Assembly (NCBI GenBank): GCA_946902875.1
Contig: OX336338.1
Span: 7,989,971 to 8,053,970, forward strand
Length of the DNA: 64,000 bases
Source: Nematopogon swammerdamellus
Taxonomy: Eukaryota; Arthropoda; Insecta; Lepidoptera; Adelidae
Direction of reading: 5' to 3'
Shown here: one piece after another, positions 43,301 through 54,000 of the stretch
How the letters are laid out: every line of letters begins with the position of its first letter
Position numbering within the stretch: the first letter of the stretch is position 1
Program-made: the position numbers and the translations under genes
Notes under the pieces: generated by a model
Databases searched by the model: none
What the model was told of the DNA's origin: nothing
Seen by the model: only the letters and a program-made list of their open reading frames with translations

Positions 43301-44732
43301 CATCGTGCCACAATCACAAATTGATCACATTTCTTATGCCGCTGTGTTTTTAATTTAATCGTTTAAGGCTGGGGTCTCTCTGTGCTCTGGCTTAAAATTC
43401 ATTCAGCAAAAAACTACGAGAGTGGATTCCCAATTTTCAAATAATCATTGGTCTCATATCGTCAATATATCACTTTTGAATTACATGGCTTCTTAACTCC
43501 ATTTGTGAAATAAATATTTGTTTTATTATTTCATGTTATCAAGAAACCACAGTTAGCAAAACACTCGAGGATTGCTGGAGTTTCTTCGTCTCAAAGGGAT
43601 TATTGTTGACACCTCGTTAACCGTAGCATTTACTTTACAGTGTATTTATAATTTCATGTAAAGTCCATGTTACTGTTATGGGTTTTCATAAAACTTCACT
43701 ATTTCTTTAGACGAAGAATGCCGTCGTTTTATCATATTTAAGAAATTATTGGTAACCAGCGTCGATGTTTTCTCATCTTCAAGAAGTAATTGGTCACATC
43801 GTGTCACAATCACAAATTGATCACATTTCTTATGCCGCTGTGTTTTTAATTTAATCGTTTAAGGCTGGGGTCTCTCTGTGCTCTGGCTTAAAATTCATTC
43901 AGCAAAAAACTACGGGAGTGGATTCCCAATTTTCAAAGAATCATTGGTCTCATATCGTCAATATATCACTTTTGAATTACATGGCTTCTTAACTCCATTT
44001 GTGAAATAAATATTTGTTTTATTATTTCATGTTATCAAGAAACCACAGTTAGCAAAACACTCGAGGATTGCTGGAGTTTCTTCGTCTCAAAGGGATTATT
44101 GTTGACACCTCGTTAACCGTAGCATTTACTTTACAGTGTATTTATAATTTCATGTAAAGTCCATGTTACTGTTATGGGTTTTCATAAAACTTCACTATTT
44201 CTTTAGACGAAGAATGCCGTCGTTTTATCATATTCAAGAAATTATTGGTAACCAACGTCGATGTTTTCTCATCTTCAAGAAGTAATTGGTCACATCGTGT
44301 CACAATCACAAATTGATCACATTTCTTATGCCGCTGTGTTTTTAATTTAATCGTTTAAGGCTGGGGTCTCTCTGTGCTCTGGCTTAAAATTCATTCAGCA
44401 AAAAACTACGGGAGTGGATTTCCAATTTTCAAAAAATCATTGGTCTTATATCGTCAATATATCACTTTTGAATTACATGGCTTCTTAACTCCATTTGTGA
44501 AATAAAAATTTGTTGTATTCTTTCATGTTACCAAGAAACCACATTTAGCGAACACTCGACGAATCTTGGTGTTTCTTCGTCTCCAAGGGATTATTGTTAA
44601 CACCTTGCAAAGCCGTTTACAGTCTATATATAATTTCATGTAAAGTCCATGTTACCGTTATGGGTTTTGATAAAACATCACTATTTCTTTAGACGAAGAA
44701 TGCCGTAGTTTTATCATCTTCAAGAAATTATT
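40313..44732 (+). repeat. S495 satellite array, main block (~9 units)
   Basis: This is the longest run of the satellite. The GCCGTTTACAG or CCGTAGCATTTACTTTACAG position recurs at about 41631, 42138, 42626, 43134, 43621, 44117 and 44611 (spacing 487-508, mean near 497 bp). The first part (40313-41510) holds older, more diverged units with GCACTAAGGGATTATTG. From about 42540 the units carry GTTGACACCTCGTTAACCG and are very similar to each other. Within each unit, CAAGAAATTATTGGTA-like text occurs three to four times. It is cut at 44732 by a LINE. Confidence 0.95.
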
Positions 44733-45135
44733 GTTTATTGTTTATTGTATAATTTCATCCATTAATAACCTACGCTTGGACATGTCGAAAATTCCGCCAG
44801 TTCTAAATTCAATGCGAAGAAGAACTGACAAACAAACTTCGCAAGTCACAATGTTTTGTTAGTACCTTATAAGTATTATATTATAGTAACTTATAAATAA
44901 TTAACCCATACTACCGCTCACAAGAGCATTCATATTTACAGCATAAACATGAATACTGAAGAATCTGACCACTCTACCTATTATATTATATATCTGGTGT
45001 ATAGTGCCATCGTCAATTTGATACTTAAATATATCAAGTCAATTCAACAAATATTAGTAAAAGTTTATTACAAAGAAATGTAATAAGTCATGTTAAAAAT
45101 CTAAAGATACAAAGTGTATCCAATTGTCAAGTTAT

Positions 45136-45990
45136 TTAGTGGGGAAAACAATTTAAAAGTTTATTATCTGTAAAGAATGTATTTAACCGTTTTTCCAATT
45201 TTTTTTCAAAGACTTTACTGAAAACTGGCAATATAGAGACAGGACGATAGTTCTCAACATTGTTATGGCATCCCTTTTTATACAAAGGTATGACTTTGGC
45301 TACTTTTAATGAATCTGGGAATATGCCATTTTTTAGACAGGCATTTAAAATATCTGTTAGCGGGCCAATGACACTTGTTACAGATTTCAATAATACAGGT
45401 GATATACTCCAAAGGTCTAGAGAATGTTTAGATTTCAGGTCCCTAATTATTCTCTTAGTCTCTAGATATGTGACAGATGCAACTTTCGCTGATTCAGAAT
45501 TCCGAGGGATAAATGATTTGAGGCAGTTTAACGATACTTCTTTGCTAGCCTTTAGACTTTGAGTAGTATTATGGGCTATTGTGGAAAAGAATTTATTCAC
45601 ATGATTGGCAATCGCTGTATTATCCGAAGTAATTTCTGATCCAATTTTTAACTCTAGCTTGGTGTTACAGTCTTCAGATTTGCCAGTTTCTTCTTTAATT
45701 ATGTTCCAGGCCATTTTGATTTTATTATCCGAATTCATAATTTTGTTTTTAAGGAACAGTTGCTGGGCTTTAATGGTAACTTGTTTAAAGATTTTGCTGT
45801 AACGTGTAACATACGATCTAAGATGTGAATTATTGTTAACTTTTAGGAGATCATATAAATGAAATAATTTGTCTTTAGAAATAATAATAGCTGGAGTAGC
45901 CCAGTCGGCAAATGTTTTTTTATTACTTACACACATACGTTTTAGTGGCAGATGCTTGTCTAGGTATCTCATAAATATATTGAAGAAGTC
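45136..45990 (-). pseudogene. LINE reverse transcriptase N-terminal part
   Basis: It continues the endonuclease frame after a shift: MRYLDKHLPLKRM, WATPAIIISKDKL, AWNIIKEETG, then DLKSKHSLDLWSISPVLLKS, FPDSLKVAKVIPLYKKG, NYRPVSILPVFSKVFEKKLE. These are the first RT blocks (the K-S/D-x-D-x-I segment, P..WK.A.V.P..K and NYRPISLLP..SK..EK). The next block and the catalytic F-A/V-DD box are missing; the frame stops at NCFPH. It is 3'-deleted and not functional. Confidence 0.85.
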
Positions 45991-46775
45991 TTTAAACTAT
46001 AAATATTATTACCATCGAATTCATATTGTAAATCTAAGTTTAACGCATTTATCTGGCCCTTGTTTGATATTCGTTTCGATGTCATGTAACGTCGATATGT
46101 CGAGTAATTTATAGAAATTAACTGCGCATAATGATCTGACAATATTCCAGCAAATACTTTTGACTCTAGTGGTTTACAATCAGTAAAAATATTATCAATG
46201 CACGATGAACATGAATCTGTCACTCTAGTATATTGGAAGATTCTTTGTATAAGCAAAAAACTATCCATTAAATCAGATAGCTCATGTGTCCCTCCTTCTT
46301 CTAAGGGAAATTTAATATTAAAGTCTCCGCAAACAATTATTAATTTATTATTATTTGTATTCAATTTACACAGACATTCTTCCTATTTGTTTATAAATGA
46401 TTGCATATTCCCACATGGTGACCTATATACTGATACTATGAATATTGAGTCCATTTCTATACAACTTATTTCAAACTCTTTTTCTACTGACATTTTTACT
46501 ACATCTAGTCTGTTCTTAGCTTTGTGACCGTTCTTCACAAGAATTAAAGTACCACCTCTTATAAAGTTTTTTCGATGGCTACTGCTAATAATAGAATAGT
46601 TATTAATACATTGAGTGCTTAATTCCTTACAATCTATCCAGGACTCGGTTACGCAGTAAACGTCAATTTTATTTTCTTTTAAAACTAATTCTAATAGTAG
46701 ATTTTTACCGCGCAGACCCTCTACATTTTGATGACTTATAACTAGCTTATTTTTGCAATTTAACTTATTGTTCAA
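45969..46775 (-). pseudogene. LINE APE-type endonuclease (one stop)
   Basis: This would be the target-nicking endonuclease of a non-LTR retrotransposon. From an ATG at 46775 it shows the APE landmarks in order: HQNVEGLRGK (Asn), CVTESW (Glu), GGTLILVKNG, SVYRSPCG, then GDFNIKFPLEEG (Asp/Asn), TRVTDSCSSCIDNIFTD and ILSDHYAQ (SDH). A single in-frame TAG lies at 46383-46385, between FINK and EECL. The catalytic motifs survive on both sides. The frame then shifts near 45990, where the RT part continues as FKDFFNIFMRYLD. Otherwise well preserved, so a fairly young insertion. Confidence 0.85.
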
Positions 46776-46900
46776 AAGGTGACAATGTTTAGGAGAATTT
46801 AATTTTGTTGCAATTGAATCACGGCCACTAGGAACAAGTTTAACATAAGTTTAGCATAAAAAAGAGTTTGATTCTATTAGCTTATCTTTATCTTTATATT

Positions 46901-47689
46901 GGTAACCAGCGTCGTTGTTTTCTCATCCTCAAGAAGTAATTTGTTACATCGTGCCACAATCACAAAATGATCACATTTCTTATGCCGTTGTGTTTTTAAT
47001 TTAATGGTTTAAGGCTGTGGTCTCTCTGTGCTCTGGCTTAAACTTCATTCAGTAGAAAAGTACGGGTGGATTCCCAATTTGCAAGAAATTATTGGTACCA
47101 CATCGCCAATATATCACTTTTGAATTATATGTCTTTTTAACTCCATTTGTGAAATAAATACTTGTTGTATTCTTTCATATTACGAAGAAACCACATTTAG
47201 CGAAACACTCGACGAATGCTGGTGTCTCTTCATCTCCAAGGGATTATTTTTAACACCTCGCAAAGCCGTTTACAGTCTATTTATAAGTACATGTAAAGTC
47301 CATGTTACCGTTATGGGTTTTGATAACACTTCACTATTTCTTTAGACGAAGAACGCCATCGTTTTCACATTTTCAAGAAATTATTCGTAGGTACTAGCAT
47401 CGTTGTTTCCTTATATTCCAAAAGTAATTGGTCACACAATCACAAATTTATCACATTTTTTATACCATTGTGTTTTTAATTTAATGGTTTAAGGATGTGA
47501 TTCTAATTTAATGGTTCAAGGATGTGGTCTCACTGTGCTTTGGCTTAAATTTCATTCAGCGGAAAAGACAAGCCCCTGAGTGGATTCCCAATTTTAAGAA
47601 ATTATTCGTATCATATCACAAATTAATTACTTTAGAATTAACTTTGTTTTACCTGCATGCATCGTAAAGTATTTGTTGGACTATGATGA
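46901..47689 (+). repeat. S495 satellite array, resumed after LINE
   Basis: CAGCGTCGTTGTTTTCTCATCC, GTGGTCTCTCTGTGCTCTGG, GTTTACAGTCTATTTATAAG, TCACATTTTTTATACCATTGTG, ending in the array-end module TTTAGAATTAAC..TGTT..ACCTGCATG.ATCGTAAA, shared with 53195-53250. Confidence 0.9.
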
Positions 47690-48270
47690 ATCCAAAGGGA
47701 GGGTAATGTATTTAGCCTGAATGTTTGCATGTATGTACACATGTGGGTTTGAATGACTGTAACTCCTAAACGACTCGTTCGATTTTGAAAATTCTTATGT
47801 CATTTCGTTTATCCCAGTCACACGGGTAACGCTGGGGTACCACATTTTCTTATAAAATCGAAATGGCGGTCGCCAGTCGCCATATAGTCCAACTGTAAAA
47901 ATTCTTTTCCTAAAACCAGAACCAGGAAAGTACAGGCAACCAAAATGTGCAAATGAAAACGGACAGGTGATCGGAACACATATCCACGTAATGGACAAAT
48001 TCACACGCCACGCGACCGAAATCATACATTTTGAATAAATTGAATAAACTGTTAGCGACAGCAGTCAGTGACCGTTTAAATTTAGGATTTAGGCAAAAAA
48101 AAAAAAATAGGGAATATGTTCCAGATTTAGCAATAAAGGTCCTCGACTGGTGCGGCTAAAAGTGGGGGGTTTCAAAAAATATAATGTTCTAACTTGATTT
48201 ATTCTTTTTAGTATTTTTTTTTTACGAAGTCGGGTTTTTAGATTTATTTTTATTAATATATATGTTTTTC
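47690..48270 (+). repeat. Spacer block B3 (complete)
   Basis: The intact reference copy. GAATCCAAAGGGAGGGTAATG, TTTGCATGTATGTACACATG, CTCCTAAACGACTCGTTCG, AAATCGAAATGGCGG, ACCAGAACCAGGAAAGTACAGG and AATAAACTGTTAGCGACAGC, then TCCTCGACTGGTGCGGCT and TTTACGAAGTCGGGTTTTTAG. It may be a decayed non-autonomous element of the same style as 19168-21100 (GGAGGGTAATG start, AGTCGGGTTT end). Confidence 0.9.
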
Positions 48271-49355
48271 CGCAAGTGATTATTGCAACATCAAAGCACA
48301 TACCACATCACCGTGAGATCACACCCATAAACGATGTTTTTTACATTTCATGGTTTAAGGTCTGTGGTCTCTCTGTGCTTTGGTTAGAACTTCATTCAGC
48401 GAAAAAGACAAACCGGAAGGAGAGAGTTACGAATTTTCAAGAAATTGCTGGCACGAATCACAAATTGATAACTTTTGATTTTTTTTTTTATGTAATCTGG
48501 TATGGGTGGCTGTGTCGGAGGGGCCAAAGCATAGCTCTGACTAGCCAATATCACCTCTGAGAAGGTGCCATACCGGAGACTTCCCTGGATTGCTGGCTAT
48601 ACTGGACTAGAGGAGAACGCAGCGCGAGGCTGCTATGCGGCCATCTTACATCCAGTACGGTGGTACCAACCCAATTTGAGCCTACCACCTAGTAAAGGGC
48701 AAGGGAAGGGACCTACAGTTTTACACCGGTTCGGAACGGTGAAGCAGCAGGTAATTTTTAATTTTCAGCAGGCACGTAAATTTTTTCGTCAGAAAAAACT
48801 CATTTGTACACGCCGACCGGATTCGAACCTCGGACCTCCTGCATGAGAAGCCGATGCTCAAACCACTCGGCCACCCGCCGCTTTATCCGGCCGAATCGCC
48901 GGCCCGGCCCGGATCGGCCGACCCGCCGAATTAGATGTGTGGTGTTTCTTCAGCACTAAGGGATTATTGGTAACACTTCCCATAACGTTAGCGTTTACAT
49001 TACATTGTTTTTTTCATTTCATGTAGAGTTTATTATTCGTAGAAATTATTCGCTCTGGTTGTGGTAAATCTTCACTATTGCTTTCAACTAAGTACGTCAT
49101 TGTTTTCTCAAGAAATCATTGTAAGGTACGATATCACAAATTGATAACTTTGAATTACATGTGTTTTAACTCCATTGTGAAATATGTATTTGTTGTCTTC
49201 CTTCATTTTAACAAAAAACTTTTTTTTTTAAGCACTACAGATGGCGCGCGCCAGACTAACGCAGAGGTGTAGTTCGAGGGCGCGAATGTTGGTGTTTCTT
49301 CGTCTCCAAAGGATTATTGTGAACACCTCGCATAGTGGTAGCATTTACTTTACAA
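48271..49355 (+). repeat. S495 satellite array, interrupted by SINE1
   Basis: Array-start module CGCAAGTGATTATTGCAACATC, CCGTGAGATCACACCC, GGTCTGTGGTCTCTCTGTGC. SINE1 sits at 48479-48885. From about 48938 GGTGTTTCTTCAGCACTAAGG and later GATGGCGCGCGCCAGACTAACG continue the field up to the Helitron at 49356. Confidence 0.9.
48479..48885 (-). mobile_element. SINE1, near full length
   Basis: A-box complement CCACTCGGCCA at 48863-48873, B-box complement GGATTCGAACC at 48819-48829. The body has TTGGTACCACCGTACTGG and CCAGTATAGCCAGCAATCC. The tail CAGCCACCCATACCAGATTACATAAAA appears complemented at the left. This is the best SINE1 reference in the window. A GC-rich CCGGCCCGGCCCGG stretch (48886-48936) sits next to its 5' end and is not part of the satellite. 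Confidence 0.92.
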
Positions 49356-49644
49356 TCCTTCCTTTCCTCCTTACCTTTAATAAAATCCAACGTCTGCTTT
49401 CTGTCTGTATGTCTGTCTGTCTGTCTGTCCGCTTATAACTCAAGAACCACTGAACCGATTTTAATAAAACAAAATTCTACGGATAGCTTGATTCTTCCCA
49501 TCAAATATAGGCTACTTACTATCACGCTAAATGGCTTATGAGGGTAGCAGTGAAGTGAAATATGAGAGCACTTGGCAATATTTGTATGTAACGGACACGG
49601 AATCATTCACCCGAGTAAGAACCGATGACATTACAATATCCTGA

Positions 49645-49735
49645 AGGGGGAGGGGGGGGGGGGGGGTGGGGGGTAAGTAGAGGCATATAGGGAGGGGGGT
49701 GAGGGAGGGGCGAGAGGGGAGGTGGAGGTAGAGCG
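49645..49735 (+). repeat. G-rich tract with G-quadruplex potential
   Basis: GGGGGAGG followed by about fourteen G, then TGGGGGG, later GGGAGGGGGGTGAGGGAGGGG and GGGGAGGTGGAGG. At least four G-runs of three or more lie within 30 bases. It is between the two Helitron 5'-end copies. Confidence 0.8.
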
Positions 49736-49833
49736 ATGGAATCCCCCTTATCCTTATCCTTTCCTTTCTTCCTTACCTTTAATAAAATCCAACGTCTGCT
49801 TTCTGTCTGTCTGTATGTATGTCTGTATGTCTG

Positions 49834-50795
49834 CTCGGCCTTCGGCCTCGCCCATAGTTACTTACTTTCATCAAGAAGGTTAATCCTCTTCCTTAACGCA
49901 GCTCGGCCTTCGGCCTGACCCATGGTTTATCCTCTTCCTAAACGGAGCTCGGCCTTCGGCCTCGCCCTCAGTTACTTACTTTCTTCGAGAAGGTTTATAG
50001 TCTTCCTAAACGCAGCTCGGCCTTCAGCCTCGCTCTTTGTTACTTACTTTCATCGAAAAAGTTTATCCTCTTCCTGAACGCAGCTCGGCCTTCGGCCTCG
50101 CCCTTAATTACTTTCTTTCGTAGAGATGGTTTATCGTCTTCCTGAACACAGCTCGGCCTTCGGCCTCGCCCTCAGTTACTTACTTTCTTCGAGAAGGTTT
50201 ATGGTCTTCCTGAACGCAGCTCGGCCTTGGGTCTCGCCCTCAGTTACTTACTTTCTTCGAGAAGGTTTATCCTCTTCCTGAACGCAGCTCGGCCTTCGGC
50301 TTCGCCCATAGTTACTTACTGTCTTCGAGAAGGTTTATCGTATTCCTGAACGCAGCTCGGCCTTCGGCTTCGCCGTTTGTTACTTGCTTTCTTCGAGATG
50401 GTTTATAGTCTTCCTGAATGTAGCTCGGCCTTCGGCCTCGCCCTTAATTACTTACTTTCTTAGATAAGGTTTATCGTCTTCCTGAACGGAGCTCGGCCTT
50501 CGGCCTCGCCCTTTGTTACTTACTTTCTTCAAGAAGGTTTATAGTCTTCTTGAACGAAGCTTGGCCTTCGGCCTCGCTCTTTGTTACTTACTTTCTTCGG
50601 GAAGGTTTATAGTTTTCCTCAACGCAGCTCGGCCTTCGGCCTCGCCCTTAATTACTTACTTTCTTAGATAAGGTTTATCGTCTTCCTGAACGCAGCTCGG
50701 CCTTCGGCCTCGCCCTTAATTACTTACTTTCTTAGATAAGGTTTATCGTCTTCCTGAATGCAGCTCGGCCTTCGGCCTCGCCCTCAGTTACTTAC
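49834..50795 (+). repeat. 68-bp minisatellite, ~15 units
   Basis: The motif CTCGGCCTTCGGCCTCGCCC (itself a hairpin: GGCC-TTC-GGCC) starts at about 49834, 49902, 49948, 50016, 50083, 50152, 50220, 50288 and onward to 50764, spacing mostly 67-69 bp. The remainder of the unit is AGTTACTTACTTTCTTCGAG and AAGGTTTATCGTCTTCCTGA. It is internal to the Helitron. Confidence 0.95.
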
Positions 50796-50847
50796 TGTCT
50801 TCTTTGAAATACGAATTTCACGCGAGCGGAGCCGCGGGCTCAGCTAG

Positions 50848-51240
50848 TATATTTATAATTTCATGTAAAGTTCATGTTCCCGTTCTGTGTTTTGATAAAA
50901 CTTCACTATTACTTTATACGAAGAACGCCATCGTTTTCTCATTTTCAAGAAATTATTGGTGGGTACCAGCGTCGTTGTTTCCTCATCTTCTAAAAGTAAT
51001 TGGTCATACAGTCACAAATTGAGCACATTTCTTATGTCATTGTGTTTTTATTTTAATGGTGTAACGCTGTGGACTTAAACTTCATTCAGCAGAAGAGACA
51101 AGTCCAATAAATAATAATTATAACAACAATAAAACAAAATATTGATACCACATCACCATTAACTAATATATCACTTTTGAATAATATGTATTTTTAACCC
51201 CATTGTGAAATAAGTATTTTGTTGTATTCTTTCTAGTCTT
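50848..51240 (+). repeat. S495 satellite, resumed after Helitron
   Basis: TATATTTATAATTTCATGTAAAG, TAAAACTTCACTATTACTTTATACG, TTTTCAAGAAATTATTGG, TAACGCTGTGG. It ends at segment X near 51241. Confidence 0.85.
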
Positions 51241-51985
51241 GTAATTAATGCGAAAAGCATTCATTTAATTCACTTGCGAATCTTACACCATTCGCATGCC
51301 AACCGTGAATGGTAATGCGAATGCGAAAAATATCGCTTGACAGTTCATGAAATGCAATGAACTCACACTTCATTTTGACAATGAATGTAGTGCGAATTCA
51401 CTGAAGAGTGAATGAATGAACGAGCATTTTAACTAATACTGAATAATATACACCTTATGGGTGGCTCGGAGCCACATGCCGCGCTTTCTATAAAAAAAAA
51501 TGAATTAGTAATTAATATTATTGAAATTAAATGTTTACTGATTTATTTTCCTACTTAACGAACGAAATAGTTATTTGTTATGATAAAGTTTGTTTTCGTA
51601 TCTGAATTTTATTGGGTCACTAAATGCCATCTATCAGTCCACAAAATAAAGAAACAACACCCCAAACATCGAACCATATTACTAACAAATGTAAACAATG
51701 CCAGCTGTCCAGCGAATCCAACCATACGCGTTCTCGTCACTGGATGGACTAATTCGCTCGCTCTCATCGCATTCATATTATTTAGCTGTTTAGCTGCTAG
51801 CGCAGAGCGCAGCTAGCACTAGCACAGAACAATATCACATACTTCATTGCTTTGCGTTTATTGCTTAGCGTTAACATTCATTTTTATTCATCAGGGCGCT
51901 TAACAGTGCTAAGCGCTAACGGCGTATGCATTAAGAATTCATTTTGTTAATGCTAAGCATAACATCACTAATTCTTTCATGTTAT
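51241..51985 (+). repeat. Segment X, copy C
   Basis: The left part ACACCATTCGCATGCCAACC is extended compared with copy B. LINE tail ACACCTTATGGGTGGCTCGG ... TTCTATAAAAAAAA at 51458-51500. Then the shared part and the same right junction ATCAAGTACTTAACCAGCG as copy B. The LINE tail resembles the end of the Jockey-like fragment at 62041-62285. Confidence 0.88.
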
Positions 51986-53262
51986 CAAGTACTTAACCAG
52001 CGTCGTTGTTTTCTCATCTTCAGGAAGTAATTCATCACATCGTGTCACATTCACAAATTGATCACATTTCTTATGCCGTTGTGTTTAATGGTTTAAGGCT
52101 GTGATCTCTCTGTACTCTGGCTTAAGCTTCATTCAGCAGAAAAGTACGGGTGGATTGCCAATTTTCAAGAAATTATTGGAACCACATCGCCAATATATCA
52201 CTTTTGAATTACATGTCTTCTTAACTCCATTGTGAAATAAATATTTGTTGCATTTTTTCATGTTATCAAGAAACAACATTTAGCCGAAACACTCGACGAA
52301 TGCTGGTGTTTCTTCGTCTCCAAGATATTATTGTTAACACCTCGCAAAGCCGTAGCATTTAATTTACAGTGTATTTATAATTTCATGGTAAGTCCATGCT
52401 ACCATTGTGCGTTTTGATAAAACTACACTTTTTCATTAGACGAAGAATGCTATCGTTTTATCATCTTCGAGAAATTATTGGTAACCAGCGTCGTTGTTTT
52501 CTCATCTTCAAAAAGTAATTTGCCATATTGTGTCACAATCACAAATTGATCACATTTCTTATGCCGTTGTGTTTTTAATTTAATGGTTTAAGGCTGTGGT
52601 CTCTCTGTGCTCTGGCTTAAACTTCATTCAGCAGAAAAGTACGGGTGGATTGCCAATTTTCAAGAAATTATTGATACCACATCGCCAATATATCACTTTT
52701 GAATTACATGTCTTCTTAACTCCATTGTGAAATAAATATTTCTTGTATTTTTTCATGTTATCAAGAAACCACATTTAGCGAAAAGCTCGACGAATGCTAG
52801 TGTTTCTTCGTCTCCAAGGGATTATTGTTAACACCTCGCATAGCGGTAGCATTTACTTTACAATATATTTATAATTTCATGTACCTATAGTTCATGTTCC
52901 CGTTCTGGGTTTTGATAACACTTCACTTTACTTTAGACGAAGAACGCCATCGTTTTCTCATTTTCAAGAAATTATTCGTAGGTACCAGCGTCGTTGTTTC
53001 CTCATCTTCTAAAAGTAATTTGTCACACAATCACAAAGTGATCACATTTTTTATACCATTGTGTTTTTAATTTATTGGTTTAAGATGTGGTTCTAATTTA
53101 ATGGTTCAAGGATGTGGTCTCACTGTGTTTTTGCGGAAAAGACAAGTCCCTGAGTGGATTACCAATTTTAAGAAATTATTCGTATCATATCTTAAATAAA
53201 TTACTTTAGAATTAACTGTGTTACCTGCATGAATCGTAAAATATTTGTTCGTTCTAGGACTA
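51986..53262 (+). repeat. S495 satellite array, ~2.5 units
   Basis: CAGCGTCGTTGTTTTCTCATC, TTTACAGTGTATTTATAATTTC, GTGGTCTCTCTGTGCTCTGG, ATTTACTTTACAATATATTTA, ending in the array-end module and block B4. Confidence 0.92.
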
Positions 53263-53640
53263 TGGCGAATCCAAAGGGAGGGTAATGTATTTAGCCTGAA
53301 TGTTTCGAGGAATGTTTGCATGTATGTAAATGCAAACATTCACACACACCACATGTCCCATTATCCAAACCCACATGAATACATGTGGGTTTGGATAACT
53401 CCTAAACGACTCGTTCGATTTTGATAATTCTTGTGTCATTTGGTTTGTCCCAGTTACACGGGTAACGCTTGGGTACCACATTTTCTTATAAAATCGAAAT
53501 GGCGGCCGCTAGTCGCCATATAGTCCAACTGAAAAAATACTTTCTCCAAAACCAGAACCAGGAAAGTACAGGTAACCAAAATGTGCAAAACAAAACGGAC
53601 AGGTGAATGGAACACATATCCACGTAATGGACAAATTGGT
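53263..53640 (+). repeat. Spacer block B4 (first half)
   Basis: GCGAATCCAAAGGGAGGGTAATG, ACATGTGGGTTTGGATAACTCC, AACGACTCGTTCGATTTTG, AAATCGAAATGGCGGCCGCTAG, GTGAATGGAACACATATCC. A local duplication and hairpin of the ATGTTTGCATG segment lies at 53303-53390. The second half is missing; this is the right edge of the S495 field. Confidence 0.88.
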
Positions 53641-54000
53641 CAGCCTCGGTAGCTCTATAGAATCGACGTTCGATTGTGACATTAAGGCCCTTAGATCAGC
53701 CAAATCACGTTTCTGTAAAATATTGCAATTTTCAAACGGCTACTTCGTAAATAGTACGAAATATCGAGTTTTTCGTGAAGTGCAAAGGGAAACACATGAC
53801 ATCTAGTTGACAGAGTTGCTTTGTGGTAACATCGCGGGTGTAGGTCATGCAGCCAACCGTATCTAGGTTCCATAAAAATTACCTTACAATTTATGAATGT
53901 TAAGAATATTTGTGCAGTCGAAACCGGACTAGGCACTTTAACACTTTCCGGAATAGATAAGTATATGTATGTTTTCGCAAATACGAATAGAAAATAAAAA
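53641..54000 (+). mobile_element. Degenerate SINE2 fragment and flank
   Basis: AACGGCTACTTCGTAAATAGT (about 53737), ACATGACATCTAGTTGACAG, TGGTAACATCGCGGGTGTAGG and GCAGCCAACCGTATCTAGG, then TTCCATAAAAA (53866-53876) follow SINE2 order with many changes. The rest is unassigned. Confidence 0.5.

Larger units (their letters stand above)
44733..46900 (-). mobile_element. CR1/Jockey-like LINE inserted in S495
   Basis: The flanks AAGAAATTATTG (44732) and TTGGTAACCAGCG (46898 on) rejoin to a normal S495 monomer, so the element is 44733 to about 46900. The 3' tail on the minus strand is an ACAATAA repeat. It codes for an endonuclease and the start of an RT. The RT core and everything downstream are deleted. 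A TSD of ATTG is possible but short. Confidence 0.85.
49356..50847 (+). mobile_element. Non-autonomous Helitron inserted in S495
   Basis: It begins TCCTTCC after host A and ends with GCGAGCGGAGCCGCGGGCT, then CTAG before host T, exactly the Helitron rule (A/T target, no TSD). Removing it rejoins TTACTTTACAA with TATATTTATAATTTCATG, the normal monomer (compare 52855-52880). The 5' end sequence (CCTTACCTTTAATAAAATCC, AACGTCTGCTTTCTGTCTGT) occurs twice, at 49356 and about 49757. No Rep/helicase. Confidence 0.93.

Noticed and set aside
48800..48885. Possible minus-strand tRNA gene
   Set aside because: Same reason: the head of SINE1, with the body and tail present at 48479-48800.
49834..50795. 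CRISPR-like palindromic repeats (CTCGGCCTTCGGCCTCG)
   Set aside because: The inter-motif sequence is itself a repeated ~48-bp segment, so it is a 68-bp minisatellite in a Helitron.
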